Part shown: piece after piece, positions 1-10,480 of the stretch
How positions within the stretch are numbered: position 1 is the first letter of the stretch
Layout: the number at the start of each line of letters is the position of its first letter
Assembly: GCA_964036155.1 (NCBI GenBank)
Contig: OZ038422.1
Span: 27,737,201 to 27,801,200 of the forward strand
Source: Diploscapter coronatus
Lineage: Eukaryota > Nematoda > Chromadorea > Rhabditida > Rhabditidae
Length of the DNA: 64,000 nt
Direction of reading: 5' to 3'
Program-made: the position numbers and the translations under genes
Notes under the pieces: model-generated
What the model saw: the letters and a program-made list of their open reading frames with translations, nothing else
Told to the model about the DNA's origin: nothing
The model's database searches: none

Positions 1-485
1 AAATGGGAAGCCTTGTTTTAAAACATTTGTAAAATGATATATTTCTAATACTGTGAATAAATATACTTATCGACAGTGTTTAATTATTTTCTCACAACTA
101 AATTATAAGGAAATATTTTTTCTCGATAAAAATTCACTTATCAAAGACCATCCATTAAAAATTTCATTATCATTGATGTTTTCTGCCGATCTCCGGAGTC
201 GTTCCTATTTTTCGTGAATAGAGGTGTTTACTGATAACGAATTGGAAACATAAAATGAATGAACGACCAAATGAGAAAAACTCACTCGTACCACCACTAT
301 ATCACCCTATCTTCGCACCATATCACATTTGTGCGACGCTATTAATTCCGGAAAAACCTGCAAGACGACATTTTTATCTTTCCGAAACTTTTCTTCGAAA
401 TTCCGTTATTCACCTGTGAAACTGCATTTAACCCTCTTAAAAACATTTTATAGATCCTAAGGTTATTCTAACTTCAGGTAATAAA

Positions 486-1876
486 ATGCAGTCCACCTTT
501 CTCTCCATTGCTACACGACCATTTTCCTTCGACTACGATGAAGCTAAAGCATATACGTAAGCTATTAGCTCTCATTTGCTATAATTACCAATTAAATTAC
601 CTCAATTATCTCCAGGGACACCGTAAGATGGCCTGCTTTCTTGTATTCCCTTGCCTATGTCGTCGTGATTTTCTCTATCAAAGCGTACATGTCTCAAAGA
701 AAGCCCTATGAGGTAATTATCTATTTATAGTTACCCAATTATCCATTTAATTACCTTACTTTTCAGCTAACGCGAGCGTTAAATTTCTGGAATGCTTGGC
801 TAGCGATTTTTTCAACGGCTGGAGGAATAGTTACCGGATTAGGACTTCTGAATCAAATTTATCAAGGAGGATTTGTTTGTAAGGCTGTTAATTGATTTTA
901 AAATGTGTCAAATTAGCTTTTTTGTTCAAAATTAACAGTCACCCAAAAATTTAGCGTCTTACACTCATGCTGGTGGTTATTTCCGAGGAATTTGCGGTTA
1001 TTTTACTTGGATGTTCGTGATGAGTAAAATGGCCGAATTCGGGGACACGATTTTGATCGTTTTGAGGAAAAAGCCCCTGATTTTCTTGCACTGGTAATAA
1101 AATAATTAAAATATTGTGACATTCAGTAATTTATTTTATTTTTAACATAGCTATTTTATGATAGATAGTATTATGAATTTTAATTCGAATAAATTATTGG
1201 ACTATTGTATAATAATTTGAGTGAAATTTAGGTATCATCACGTTTTGACGATGAATTACGCGATAATTTCCTATTCCTGCGACATGGGATTCAACTCTTG
1301 GATCGTTTGGATGAATTTCTCGGTGCACTCGATTATGTATGGGTAAGTAAGGTTTACAATATAAGAAAATCAATAATTAAAAGAGTGCATCTGGGGTATT
1401 AATTTGAAGTGTTGTAATGCAATAATATAATTGCCCTGAAAATAATCACTTTTCAGATACTACATGCTCCGCTCTATGGGCATTAAAGTGCCTGCTTGGG
1501 TCGCTCAGAATATCACTACTATGCAGGTACTGAATATAATTAATCTTAATTAATTTTTTATTTAAGTTGCTCCAATTCCTAATAACTCTCGCGATTTTGT
1601 TCCACGTTTGGTATCTGCAAGCTACGGGAGTGAAAGTCGATTCGGACACTACTATGTATTGGTGAGAATTATTCAAATTTAAGCTTGAGCAGGGTTCTAA
1701 CGGCCCGCTTAGAACCCTGAACCTGATATATTTATAACTCAACTACTAATCTTAGGTTCTGTCTCATTATGGAGCTCTCATATGTGGCGTTATTTGCCAA
1801 TTTCTACTATCATTCTTACATTAAATCGGGTGGCAAGAAGTACAATGCTGAAAAGAAACCAGTCAAATCTGAATAA
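486..1876 (+). CDS. ELO-family very-long-chain fatty acid elongase, ELO-5/ELO-6-like
   Basis: Eight exons (486-556, 616-712, 767-878, 955-1093, 1232-1342, 1457-1526, 1567-1661, 1756-1876) join in phase to a complete 271-residue protein, the usual ELO length. ELO enzymes catalyse the condensation step that adds two carbons from malonyl-CoA to fatty acyl-CoA in the ER membrane. The signature is plain: KMAEFGDT followed by LRKKPLIFLHWYHH, which contains the HxxHH box, then a run of hydrophobic segments and a lysine-rich tail ending KKYNAEKKPVKSE that could act as an ER retrieval signal. A TTCAG at 473-478 just before the ATG could accept a spliced leader. AATAAA lies about 30 bases past the stop. 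The segments MGIKVPAW and NITTMQ, and the tail, recall C. elegans ELO-6 and ELO-5, which would suggest a role in mono-methyl branched fatty acids; that specificity is inference. Confidence 0.93.
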
Positions 1877-2430
1877 TAACTTTATTTATTGTCGTAGTTT
1901 TTGTGCAAAATAAATGTTTTTAATAAAAATGTAGTATGAAGTGTATCTCAGAAATAACAAAACTTAAAAAAACAAAAAATACAATTTGTATTTAGCAAGA
2001 AAATCATCCTTCATCTACACAATAATCTCTAACCCGTTATTTTTCGAAAATTTGCAGAAAAGATATTTTAAAAAATCATTGAACAACATTAAAGATCACT
2101 AAAAGCTCCGTTATCGCAGAAGTGATATAATAATCTTTAGAGGTTCGGGAGATTCGTTTTATCAGCGTTTTTACTATGTCTTGAATGCAGAATTATCATC
2201 TCATGCCACGCTAAAATATGGTGTGATTGCGAATGAAATTCACATGAAAATATCGCACTTTCCTGATCATGACACTTTTATAACTCCATATTCTGTGGAA
2301 GCTTTCTGGTATTGTCTCACTCCACTTTTCCTGTTTGTTGTAACGGTTCGATGTTCGAATTTAAATACTCATCATATTATTTAACCGTTCATTTTTCAGA
2401 CTACCCAACATTCTTTTTTAAATTTAAAAC

Positions 2431-4244
2431 ATGGATCTCCTAATTCCGACAAATTTTAACTATGAAAGAGCCAAACTGTATGCGGGTGAATTGGAATCAT
2501 TCAGTTTAAAGGTGACTTAAATATTTTTAAACTTATTTTAATTTGAATTTCAATCCAGCTGGCCGTCGGGTATATGATCACCATCTTCTCGATGAAATAC
2601 CTTATGCGTGATCGAAAACCCTTCGAATTAACCCGCTACTTGAACATTTGGAACGGAATTTTGGCAGTTTTCTCGTTACTTGGATTTCTGTTCACTTTTC
2701 CTACGCTGTTATCGGTTATTTATAATCGAGGATTGACGGGTAAATTTGAAATTTTCAAGGTTTTATTTAATAGCTCAAATATTCACAGATTTCGAAGCTA
2801 ATTTCACTATCTTTTGCCAAAAAATTATGGAGTAAATTCCTTAAAACTTTCAGCTTTCAAAGACTCATTGAGTGAAACAATGTCTAAAATTTGAAATAAT
2901 TTTAGACTCGTACGCAAAAATAACTGAACTTCAAAGAAATCAAATTTCTGGCTACTGGGTATACTTGTGGGTTCTCTCGAAAGTCCCTGAATTGGTGGAC
3001 ACGGTTTTCATCGTACTGCGAAAACGGCCGCTGATTTTCATGCATTGGTATTTTTCTTATAATTTCCAAAAAAGCATTCTTTGGAAAGTTCGCTTTTTTA
3101 AAATAAATTACTGTTAAAAGAACGTGAAAATTGAGTGAGAGTTTTCAACAAATTTAAAAATATGCAAATTTTCAGGTACCACCACGCTTTGACTGGATAT
3201 TACGCGTTAGTTTGCTATCATGAAGAGGACGCTCACATGGTTTGGGTGGTTTGGATGAATTACGCGGTTCATGCTGCTATGTATAGGTAATTTTTTATAT
3301 TGTCGATGGCCGATAACTTGAGACGAAATAAAAGGAGAGCGTTTATTTCTCCCCTACTTTGAGCCCAAGAGTGCGCAGACAGACGGTGTTTGTTCATTGG
3401 ACGGTCCCTTTTATTTTTTCTTCCTTCTTTCATCAAAACTAACGGGATTTTCGCTACAATCACTTAGCCATTATTTTCCTCTGTCGATAGTGATAAACAT
3501 TGATTGAATAATTATCGATAATAATTGTCCTTAAAACACGAAAAATGGGAAGAAAATAAATTATTGAAAGACGAGCAAATGCTCATCTCTGCGTGCATTT
3601 TGTGGATCACAGGAGGGGGGAGAAGGAGACTCACTCCCTGTACTTCACCTCAAGTAATCAGCCATTCTCAATAACAAATAGCTATTTTTAACATAATTAC
3701 TCATTTCTGGTATATTGTTGTTAATTCTCACTAATGTTGTGTTAATTTTCAGCTACTACCTTCTCCGCTCGTTGGGCGTCAAGGTTTCCCCAGTCATTGC
3801 TCAAGCCATCACGACTAGTCAGATGATTCAAGTTTGTTAAAAAACGCTTTGAAGGATTATGCTACTTTTTAGTTCTTAATTGCAATCGCGGCCCAGTTAC
3901 ATGTCGCGTATCTTCAGTTTAGTTCGGCTGAAAAATACGCTGTATCACTCCGAGGATGGGTTATTGGATTCGTAATGTTGACGACTTACTTCTACCTTTG
4001 GGTTCAGTAAGTCAAAACTTAAGATTATTTTTATAAAGTTCATCCAGCTAGTTTATCCAATATCTTAAAAGAGAATAATCTTTAAAGAAGGAAATTATGT
4101 TAATTTCCACGAAATTTATGATTTAAAAAAGAACTAGTTTTATTTTAAAAATAATTTAGGTTCTACAAGGAGTCTTATATCAACAAGGGCGGCAAGAAAT
4201 ACGCTGCGCACAAAGAAAAATCTCCTGTTAAAAAGTCCGATTGA
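2431..4244 (+). CDS. ELO-family fatty acid elongase, second tandem copy
   Basis: Seven exons (2431-2511, 2559-2739, 2906-3047, 3176-3286, 3753-3831, 3873-4006, 4160-4244) give a 270-residue protein. It has the elongase core: [17 protein letters not shown], then HWYHH, then [17 protein letters not shown]. Exon boundaries around the histidine box fall at the same codons as in the upstream elongase (the TGG of HWYHH is split in both), which supports a tandem duplication, but the sequences have diverged well outside the core. The tail ends [13 protein letters not shown] and is lysine-rich. Intron 2 (2740-2905) skips a tempting AG at 2853-2860. Intron 4 (3287-3752) is unusually long for this gene and looks like it holds an insertion. 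The two genes are 554 bases apart in the same direction. Each has its own likely trans-splice site (TTTTTCAG ending at 2399 here), so an operon is possible but not shown. Substrate chain length cannot be read from the sequence. Confidence 0.92.
3287..3752 (+). repeat. Long ELO intron with probable inserted repeat DNA
   Basis: This 466-base intron is ten times longer than most introns of the gene. A short near-repeat (TGTCGATGGCCGATAA at about 3300 and TGTCGATAGTGATAAA at about 3482) brackets roughly 180 bases, and two small hairpins are visible (GGAGA/TCTCC near 3331-3349 and GAGCAAATGCTC near 3575). This suggests an inserted element whose identity I do not recognise. Confidence 0.35.
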
Positions 4245-5138
4245 TTCGATTTTCTGACGTAATTATATTAGGGTAAATAAATCGATGTGCAAAACAATGT
4301 TTCGTTCCCTTAAAACTCATGATTTCATATTACAAACACCGGCCAACATATAATTTTCGCAAATTATTACATAATGAAATGCGCTTCCTGCTGTAAAATG
4401 TTGCCTAAATGCTACCTTTCATTCGGAATATATTTTAGTCATTTATAATTAGGTCTGAGATTATCTCGGCCGTTTTCTTGGGTCTATCCATTACCATATA
4501 AAATGAATTTAAATTCTTAATTAGCAGGTTAGCGCCATTGCACCTGGAGTTTGAATTTCTGAAAATGTAAGATTTGAAAATAGGAATTAAGATTTCGATT
4601 TCTGTAGTTCTGAGTTCTGAAAATCTACAAAATGATAAGGCAGCATTTCAAGATTTTCATCTAACTTGCCGAAACCGATTAATTTCTCGCTTCACATGAT
4701 TTTGAGTAATCAGAAATGCTTGAGCTTGAATAACATTCGTTTTTAATTTGAGTTTTATGAACCGTAAACTTCCCTTTCATATGTTTTGAAATATCCCTTA
4801 TAAAACTGTTCATATAGTGTTTAAATCCCGCGATCTTCAAGCGGAAATAATTTGCAAATAGATTCAGTGAGCTTTCCTTGATGTCATTGAAATTCTTTAA
4901 CTTTTCTCGGTTCTAGACACTTCAAGTTAGATTTTGAGTAGACCTGCAGAGGACGATCATTAGAAGTATTTTGTACTCTAATCCAATACACTTCCTTAAC
5001 TATTTCTATTTATAGCTTGCAAATTACAAAATTCTTCTCTAAAGGTGGTGGCGTAAGAACTAAAATTTCATTATTTTGACCTATTGCTATATTTCATCGT
5101 CTAGTGAAACTACTTCTTAAATCGGATTTTGAGAGAAA
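4245..5138. other. Intergenic, about 0.9 kb
   Basis: This stretch holds the 3' end of the second elongase, including an AATAAA at about 4274, and the upstream region of the Sre-type gene. I see no open exon with splice support, and no repeat worth naming. Confidence 0.5.
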
Positions 5139-6558
5139 ATGTCTTCTTCAGACATGCCCCTATCATTATGTCCCACGTTTCCTAAAATATCCTCGCTTTT
5201 GGACATCGACTTTAAATTCACTTTTATCGTTGAATTTGCTTTATTAATCCTACCGATATTATTCACGATATTTGGTGTTTACCTAGCGCTACGGGTACCG
5301 GTAAGTTTGAAATTACATTTTAGACAAAATAACACTGATATTTAATGCTTAGAAGATCTCATATTATTTTGCATATATTTTATAAGATGTTTAAAATTTG
5401 AATTTTAATTAATTTTTTCATGAAAATGACATTATTTCAGATAGCCCATCGCAACATGTGCATTTTATTCGCTATTATTCTGATGCAATGGTTTGAATTA
5501 TATCTGTCTAGATTAGTCTTGCTAGCTTTTGACTCAGGATTGATCACTGTAACAGCAGGTTTATTCTAAGTATTAATTATTCTTCAAATTCGGAAATTTC
5601 AGAAAATATCCACTTTATGCAATGGGCCTTATTCTTTCGGATGCACTATTTGCTATCCACCGTTTATTACGTGCCTATGGTTATGATCGAGCGAGCATGC
5701 GCTTCGAAGTTCTTGAAGTAATGTTTGATTTAATTCGGAGTTTTAAGACATTGATTTGCCTGAAAATTCTGCTCATTATTGATAAATTATAAGTAAAACA
5801 CTCATTCTCGAAGATGTAAGGGAAGATATTTATTATGACTTAGAATCTATTATCGAAAGTTTAAAATTTGTTTTAGGGACTACGAAAGAACGAAAAGGTC
5901 CTATATTTGGCGGCTAGCATTCATACTTCATCTAATCATATCAACTTTATCAACGATGTCAGTTTTCTTCATGATAGTCAACGTTACAGTGACTTTCATC
6001 GTGGTTTTCATCATGAATGGAGTATCTTTGGCGGTATTTATCTATTTTTAATTAAATAAAATAAAAATAGTTGAATTCCAGATTTACATATTTATTCTGT
6101 ACTACAATAAAAGGGAACTGAAGAAGTTCGATGAGAGAAAAAAAGAATTCCAATATTCTTTGAGCATCCGATTTCAACTTAAGGAGAATATTCATACCTT
6201 AACTGTAAATATATTTTTAAATAGTTTGATTTGTTGGGTTGGCACATAATTTCTGAGAGTAGTTCAATAATTTTCTTTGTATCTAACGAATCCAAATTTG
6301 GATTCGTCAAATACAAATAAAATTATTATGCCCACTACGGACTTGTGGACCGACCTAATATTAATTTAATTTCAGCTGGCTAGAAACGTAACGATATGCG
6401 CTGTTGCTTTAATAACTTTGGTCGTAATATTATTGATCATTTCCGTACTTTTTCCAATGTTGGACAACATTCAAAAGATGCTGGTTTGTTATGGAGCAGA
6501 ACTGCTAACATTATTGTGGGTCCATTTTAATTTTGGCCTAGAGAGAAATAACGAATAA
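5139..6558 (+). CDS. Serpentine chemoreceptor, Sre (class epsilon) family
   Basis: Six exons can be traced: 5139-5300, 5441-5558, about 5604-5718, about 5880-6032, about 6082-6206, and about 6376-6558. They encode a multi-pass membrane protein of about 285 residues, shorter than the roughly 350 usual for Sre. Family marks are FFRMHYLLSTVYYVP, MIERACAS, and KRELKKFDERKKEFQYSLS followed by IRFQLKENIHTL, which is the intracellular signature region of Sre receptors. These are nematode-specific seven-helix receptors expressed mostly in chemosensory neurons; ligands are generally unknown. The frame around the third exon could not be settled to the last base from a hand count. The intron at 6207-6375 carries an inverted repeat. 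No other receptor of this class lies next to it, so this is a lone copy here. The short length could reflect a missed exon or real truncation. Confidence 0.82.
6236..6356. repeat. Inverted-repeat element inside a Sre intron
   Basis: Two arms of roughly 55 bases face each other. The centre is a perfect 20-base palindrome at 6287-6306 (CGAATCCAAATTTGGATTCG). The outer ends read GGGTTGGCACATAAT on the left and TTATG...GGACCGACC on the right, which is a degenerate mirror. The element fills most of the intron. This looks like a MITE-type hairpin. Confidence 0.65.
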
Positions 6559-6759
6559 TTAAATATAGTCGTAAATGGATATTTTATCAAAGATTAAAGA
6601 CTTCTGAGGGAATGTCTTCAGCGAGATATGGGTTAAATTGAAATGAAAAAGCTAGCATAAGTTTGAATGCAAAAAGTCTAGCTATAATTAGAGATTCTGA
6701 AAAAGATATATTTATAACTTAAAACTGGATTTTGAACTAAGATACAAAGATAGTTTATT

Positions 6760-7035
6760 TTAAATTTCAATTTGCAATAATTTACATTCAGTAACCCAAT
6801 CGTAATCGTTTCCGCTGCAATAATTTCCATTCGTGGTTGGCGCAATGCGACTTCCTGTATTTTCTTCGGGAAATGGCTCAGTTTTCTGCCCTGCTGCCCT
6901 AGTCAGATCGATCGGAAGATTTCCTACGAACTCCGAATGAAAACGCACATTTTGGACCTCCAAAGGGCTTCCGACGTGTACTTCGCCATGTTTGACAAGG
7001 ACTGCCAGAGGATTTCCATTTAAAGAAATTAGCAT
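6760..7035 (-). CDS. Small orphan protein, about 91 residues
   Basis: A single open frame runs from ATG at 7035 to TAA at 6760. An in-frame ATG at 7062 also exists, but TTTACAG lies between the two, 12 bases before the inner ATG, which fits a spliced-leader acceptor and favours the shorter start. The stretch is richer in G and C than its flanks and uses varied codons, which speaks for real coding. The product has a proline- and glutamate-rich middle (KTEPFPEENTGS) and two cysteines near the end. There is no clear signal peptide or known motif. It converges with the Sre-type gene. A donor-like GTAAAT near the end could add a further exon. I do not recognise it, and it may be a relict. Confidence 0.45.
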   Translation of the reverse strand: MLISLNGNPLAVLVKHGEVHVGSPLEVQNVRFHSEFVGNLPIDLTRAAGQKTEPFPEENTGSRIAPTTNGNYCSGNDYDWVTECKLLQIEI

Positions 7036-7062
7036 AAATATAAACCTGTAAATATGTGTCAT

Positions 7063-7691
7063 TTCTAACTTTTAGTGGCCATTTTTCGAATAGATAAATA
7101 GAATGATGGACTTCACTGGTAAATGCTACTATTTAGATAAGCTAATTTATGAATAAATGAAAAATACGGCTTTGTTAAAGTTTATTAGTGAAGAAGATTA
7201 CAAATGTTTTAGCGTACAAAAATTTCTAGACCTTAATAAATTCAATAACTTTATTAGTTTCTCAAAACAAATGAAATTCTGTCACAGAAGAAACACCAAT
7301 GGTTTTCAACTTTTAAGCGTTCATAAATAGTCATAGAAAATAAACTAATAAGAAGGCACAATCAATAAAATTAGTTTTTTTTTTATTTAAAATAGAACAA
7401 AATGGCAGCTTTAGAATGGCATGATTGGTGATGAGACTTGAACAAGTTGGTTTAATTTTTGTTCTTGAAATATAAAAAGTGAGAATCTTTAGAACTTCGT
7501 TGGAAATAGATTCTCACTCTTCTAAAAATAACGATAAGTTATCATTAGAAAGACGTTCTTATCTTATCTAAAATGACTGCTTATCGTCGATAAAAATCGA
7601 TTTTAATTGGCTAGCTATAGGTCTTGTTGTCGATATTTTTGTTGGTATCAATTTAAAATCAACTCTAGGCCAATTTTAAATCTGACAGATC
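7063..7691. other. Intergenic between small orphan gene and ost-1
   Basis: The stretch is AT-rich with a T/A run at 7375-7385. It holds the 3' flank of the SPARC gene. No gene is supported here. Confidence 0.5.
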
Positions 7692-10266
7692 TTAGCAACG
7701 TTCCTGGATCTCTCCATCCTTCAACCCCAGACACTTGCCCCACTCCTTGATGGAGATGTTTCCGTCGTTGTTGGCGTCGCAGCCCTCGAGGAAGGGCTTG
7801 ATGCAGGACTCCATCGGGATGACTGGCGCCGTGATCGGGATCAACTCGTGGTGCGAGACGGCCTGCAATTTTAATTCATTTATACAAATTATTTAGTTTG
7901 ATTTTTCATATTACACTATGATGAAGTACAGAACTTTATATGGGATAACTTGGGCGTAGCATGATGTTGCAAGATTTTTATCATAGTTTGCGTATGAAGC
8001 TCTTTTTGAAGATACTCAAAACAGAAGATTCTATGGAAAAGAATTTGAAAGGTTAAATTAAGATCCTAATTTTTGAACTTAAAAAATTAATATTAAAGAC
8101 TGACCTTGTCATGCGGCTTAGTGTCAAGATCGCAGAACTTCCAGATGACGGGGTAGACGTGCTTCTTCTCGTCGTCCTGCTCGGCCTCCTGTAATCGCAT
8201 TGTTTAACGCTTTAAGCTAACAATAGCGTTAACGTTAAATTTTAATTGTTAACGAATCATAATATTCCACTTTTAAACTAACGATATTTTCAACGCTCCT
8301 TTAAAAATGTTAACAGATCATAGTACTTTAGCTATAGATAAATTGTTAATGAATAGAGCACCTGAAGCAGCTCCTCCCACTCCAACTTGTGCAGTTCACG
8401 ACGCTTCTTCAGTTCTCGCATCACCTGCAAATTGAATTTTAAATTCAAACTTAATCTCAAAAATTTGCATAAAATTTTAATTTTCAATCTTGTAGTTCCA
8501 ATATAACTTGAAGTAGATCGTAGAGTTCAGAGTTATACTTGTAGATCGAAGGTCGATTTAGCTAGGTGCTGTAGTTTTTAATTAATGCAGACGCTTAGAG
8601 TTAGCATTGGAAGTCAAAATTAACGTATATGATTGGTTAATTTCAAAAACCTACCTGGAAGAGCCAATCAGCCATTCGCTCAGGGAACTGAGCCATCAGA
8701 TCGTCGGTGCACTCCTGCAGCTGTTTGCATTCTCCGAGATATTCGAGGTGCACCTGAATTCGAATTCCGACTTTAGTCAGTGAAATTAAAAAGAAAAACG
8801 AAATCCAACCTTAGCGTGAGCCTTCTTCTCGCACTGCTTCGAGCCCTTCTTGCAGAGACAGCGCTCTCTAAATTAAAAAAATAAAAAATTGGTCAAATTT
8901 TTAGCATCATGTATAATTTTAATTTAAAATAAAGATTTGGCTATGTAATAAGGTCAGGATGGAATAAGATTAGGTGAAGTCGAAGTTAAAGTTGTGTCAT
9001 ATCAATTTCTCAATGAAATTAATGTCCATAACTCAACTATTACTGATGTCAATTTTTACCTGTACAAATCGCAGAGAGAGGCGAACGTTTCGTTGCTGTT
9101 GGAGCAGACCTGAAGTAGTGAATTTACAAAAAAAAATCAATATTTTCTCAGTCCTACCTTATCCATAGGATCTCCATCGAGCTCGGGGCACTTGGAGATG
9201 CACTCGCAGGTCGGGTTGCCCTTCTTGTCGACGACGCACTCCTTGCCCCAGCCACAGGCGTGGTCTTCACACGGGTTCTTCACTTCTTCTGAAAATTCGA
9301 TATTTTTCGAACAAGTACATCTTTTAAATTTAGCTTTAAAATTATTATTCTACTTTTCTAAAATATAATTTACAATGATGAAGTTCAGTTTTTTTTCTGT
9401 AGAAAATCCCTTCCTTGACTATCTAGATAAAATTCTGATAATCTTTCAGGTAAAAGGACAACTTATTTTAGGACAAAAAAATTATATTCCCCAAAACTTT
9501 TAAGATCTCCTCCGATATTTAGGATGAAAATCAAGTTTCTAAGCCAATTTCTCATTCGATTTTTTCATCCATCGATTCATCGGGGGTCATAATTCTTGGG
9601 TCCTATTTTCCCCAGTCTAAGCTCACTTCTGTTCCTTTCATCCGGGCAGAAGCTGCTCGTCTATGTATATTTCTCTCTCCTTACTTTACACTTTCCTCTT
9701 TCTCTAGGTCTCGTGATCCTCTATACTATTCCCTGACTTTTTCTCTCTAACCATCTCATTTTCCATACTATTTTTGATATTTTCCTCTATATCTCTAAAG
9801 AATCAGCGCTATTTCTTCATCCAGATCATTCTTTCTCAAATCAATGAAGTCTAAGGCTCATATTAACAGAAGAGGCAGAAAACTCGTAAAGTTGGATACG
9901 AAAATAAGTGCTATCATGGAAAGGAATACCCAGGAAAAGGGGTTACACGACGTTAAATATTAGAATATAACGCCTTTAATAAAAATGAAATTACCCCTAT
10001 TAACAGGCTTCTTATCGTCCTTGCTTTCCTGGTCAATATTCTCCAGCAAATTCTCCAAGTCGTCTAACTCATTTTTCTAAAAATCAAAATTAGCATAATT
10101 ACAGAGCCTCTAGAATAGCTTTTTTACAAGTGAAAAATGATACCTGAAAAATATCTATCAAAAATCAGCTATAAGGAGTCCTAAAAATTATAGTAAAACT
10201 CACCTTTTTCGCACCGGTTATGGTAAGCGACAGGAGAAATAGGAAAGCCACGAAAAGAGATCGCAT
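7692..10266 (-). CDS. ost-1: SPARC/osteonectin (OST-1), basement-membrane glycoprotein
   Basis: Nine exons join in phase to a complete 266-residue protein, essentially the length of C. elegans OST-1: 10204-10266, 9995-10076, 9158-9288, 9060-9109, 8810-8867, 8655-8753, 8362-8424, 8105-8188, 7692-7862. The order is a signal peptide (MRSLFVAFLFLLSLTITG), a short acidic region, a follistatin-like cysteine-rich module starting NPCEDHACGWGKECV and continuing with CISKCPELDGDP, a helical collagen-binding part (MKELKKRRELHKLEWEE-like), and a C-terminal EF-hand pair whose loop DANNDGNISIKEW supplies calcium ligands. SPARC binds calcium and collagen IV and is secreted from muscle into basement membranes. 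Coding exons are markedly GC-rich against AT-rich introns, which suggests strong expression. The start has no competing upstream ATG in frame. Sequence upstream of the start is purine-rich. Confidence 0.97.
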
Positions 10267-10480
10267 GGTTTCGGGATGAAGTGGGGAGAGAAAGATGGAG
10301 GCAAGGTGCAGAAAGAGCGAGAGAATGTAGAGAAGCAGAAAATTCAGAAGAGAGAAATAGAATAGATTGGAAGTGAGAGGTTAGAGAAGCAGAAAATGAG
10401 AGCACGAAAAACTCAAAGGCAGCCCCGCCTCTAGGAATCTAGAGAAAGAAAGAAAGAAAAAATAGAAAAAGAGAAATATC
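10267..10480. repeat. Purine-rich tract upstream of ost-1
   Basis: On the + strand this stretch is strongly biased to A and G (AGAGAGAAA-type words), so the ost-1 sense strand reads as pyrimidine-rich just 5' of the start codon. It is probably promoter or 5' leader sequence; low complexity gives spurious open frames. Confidence 0.5.
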
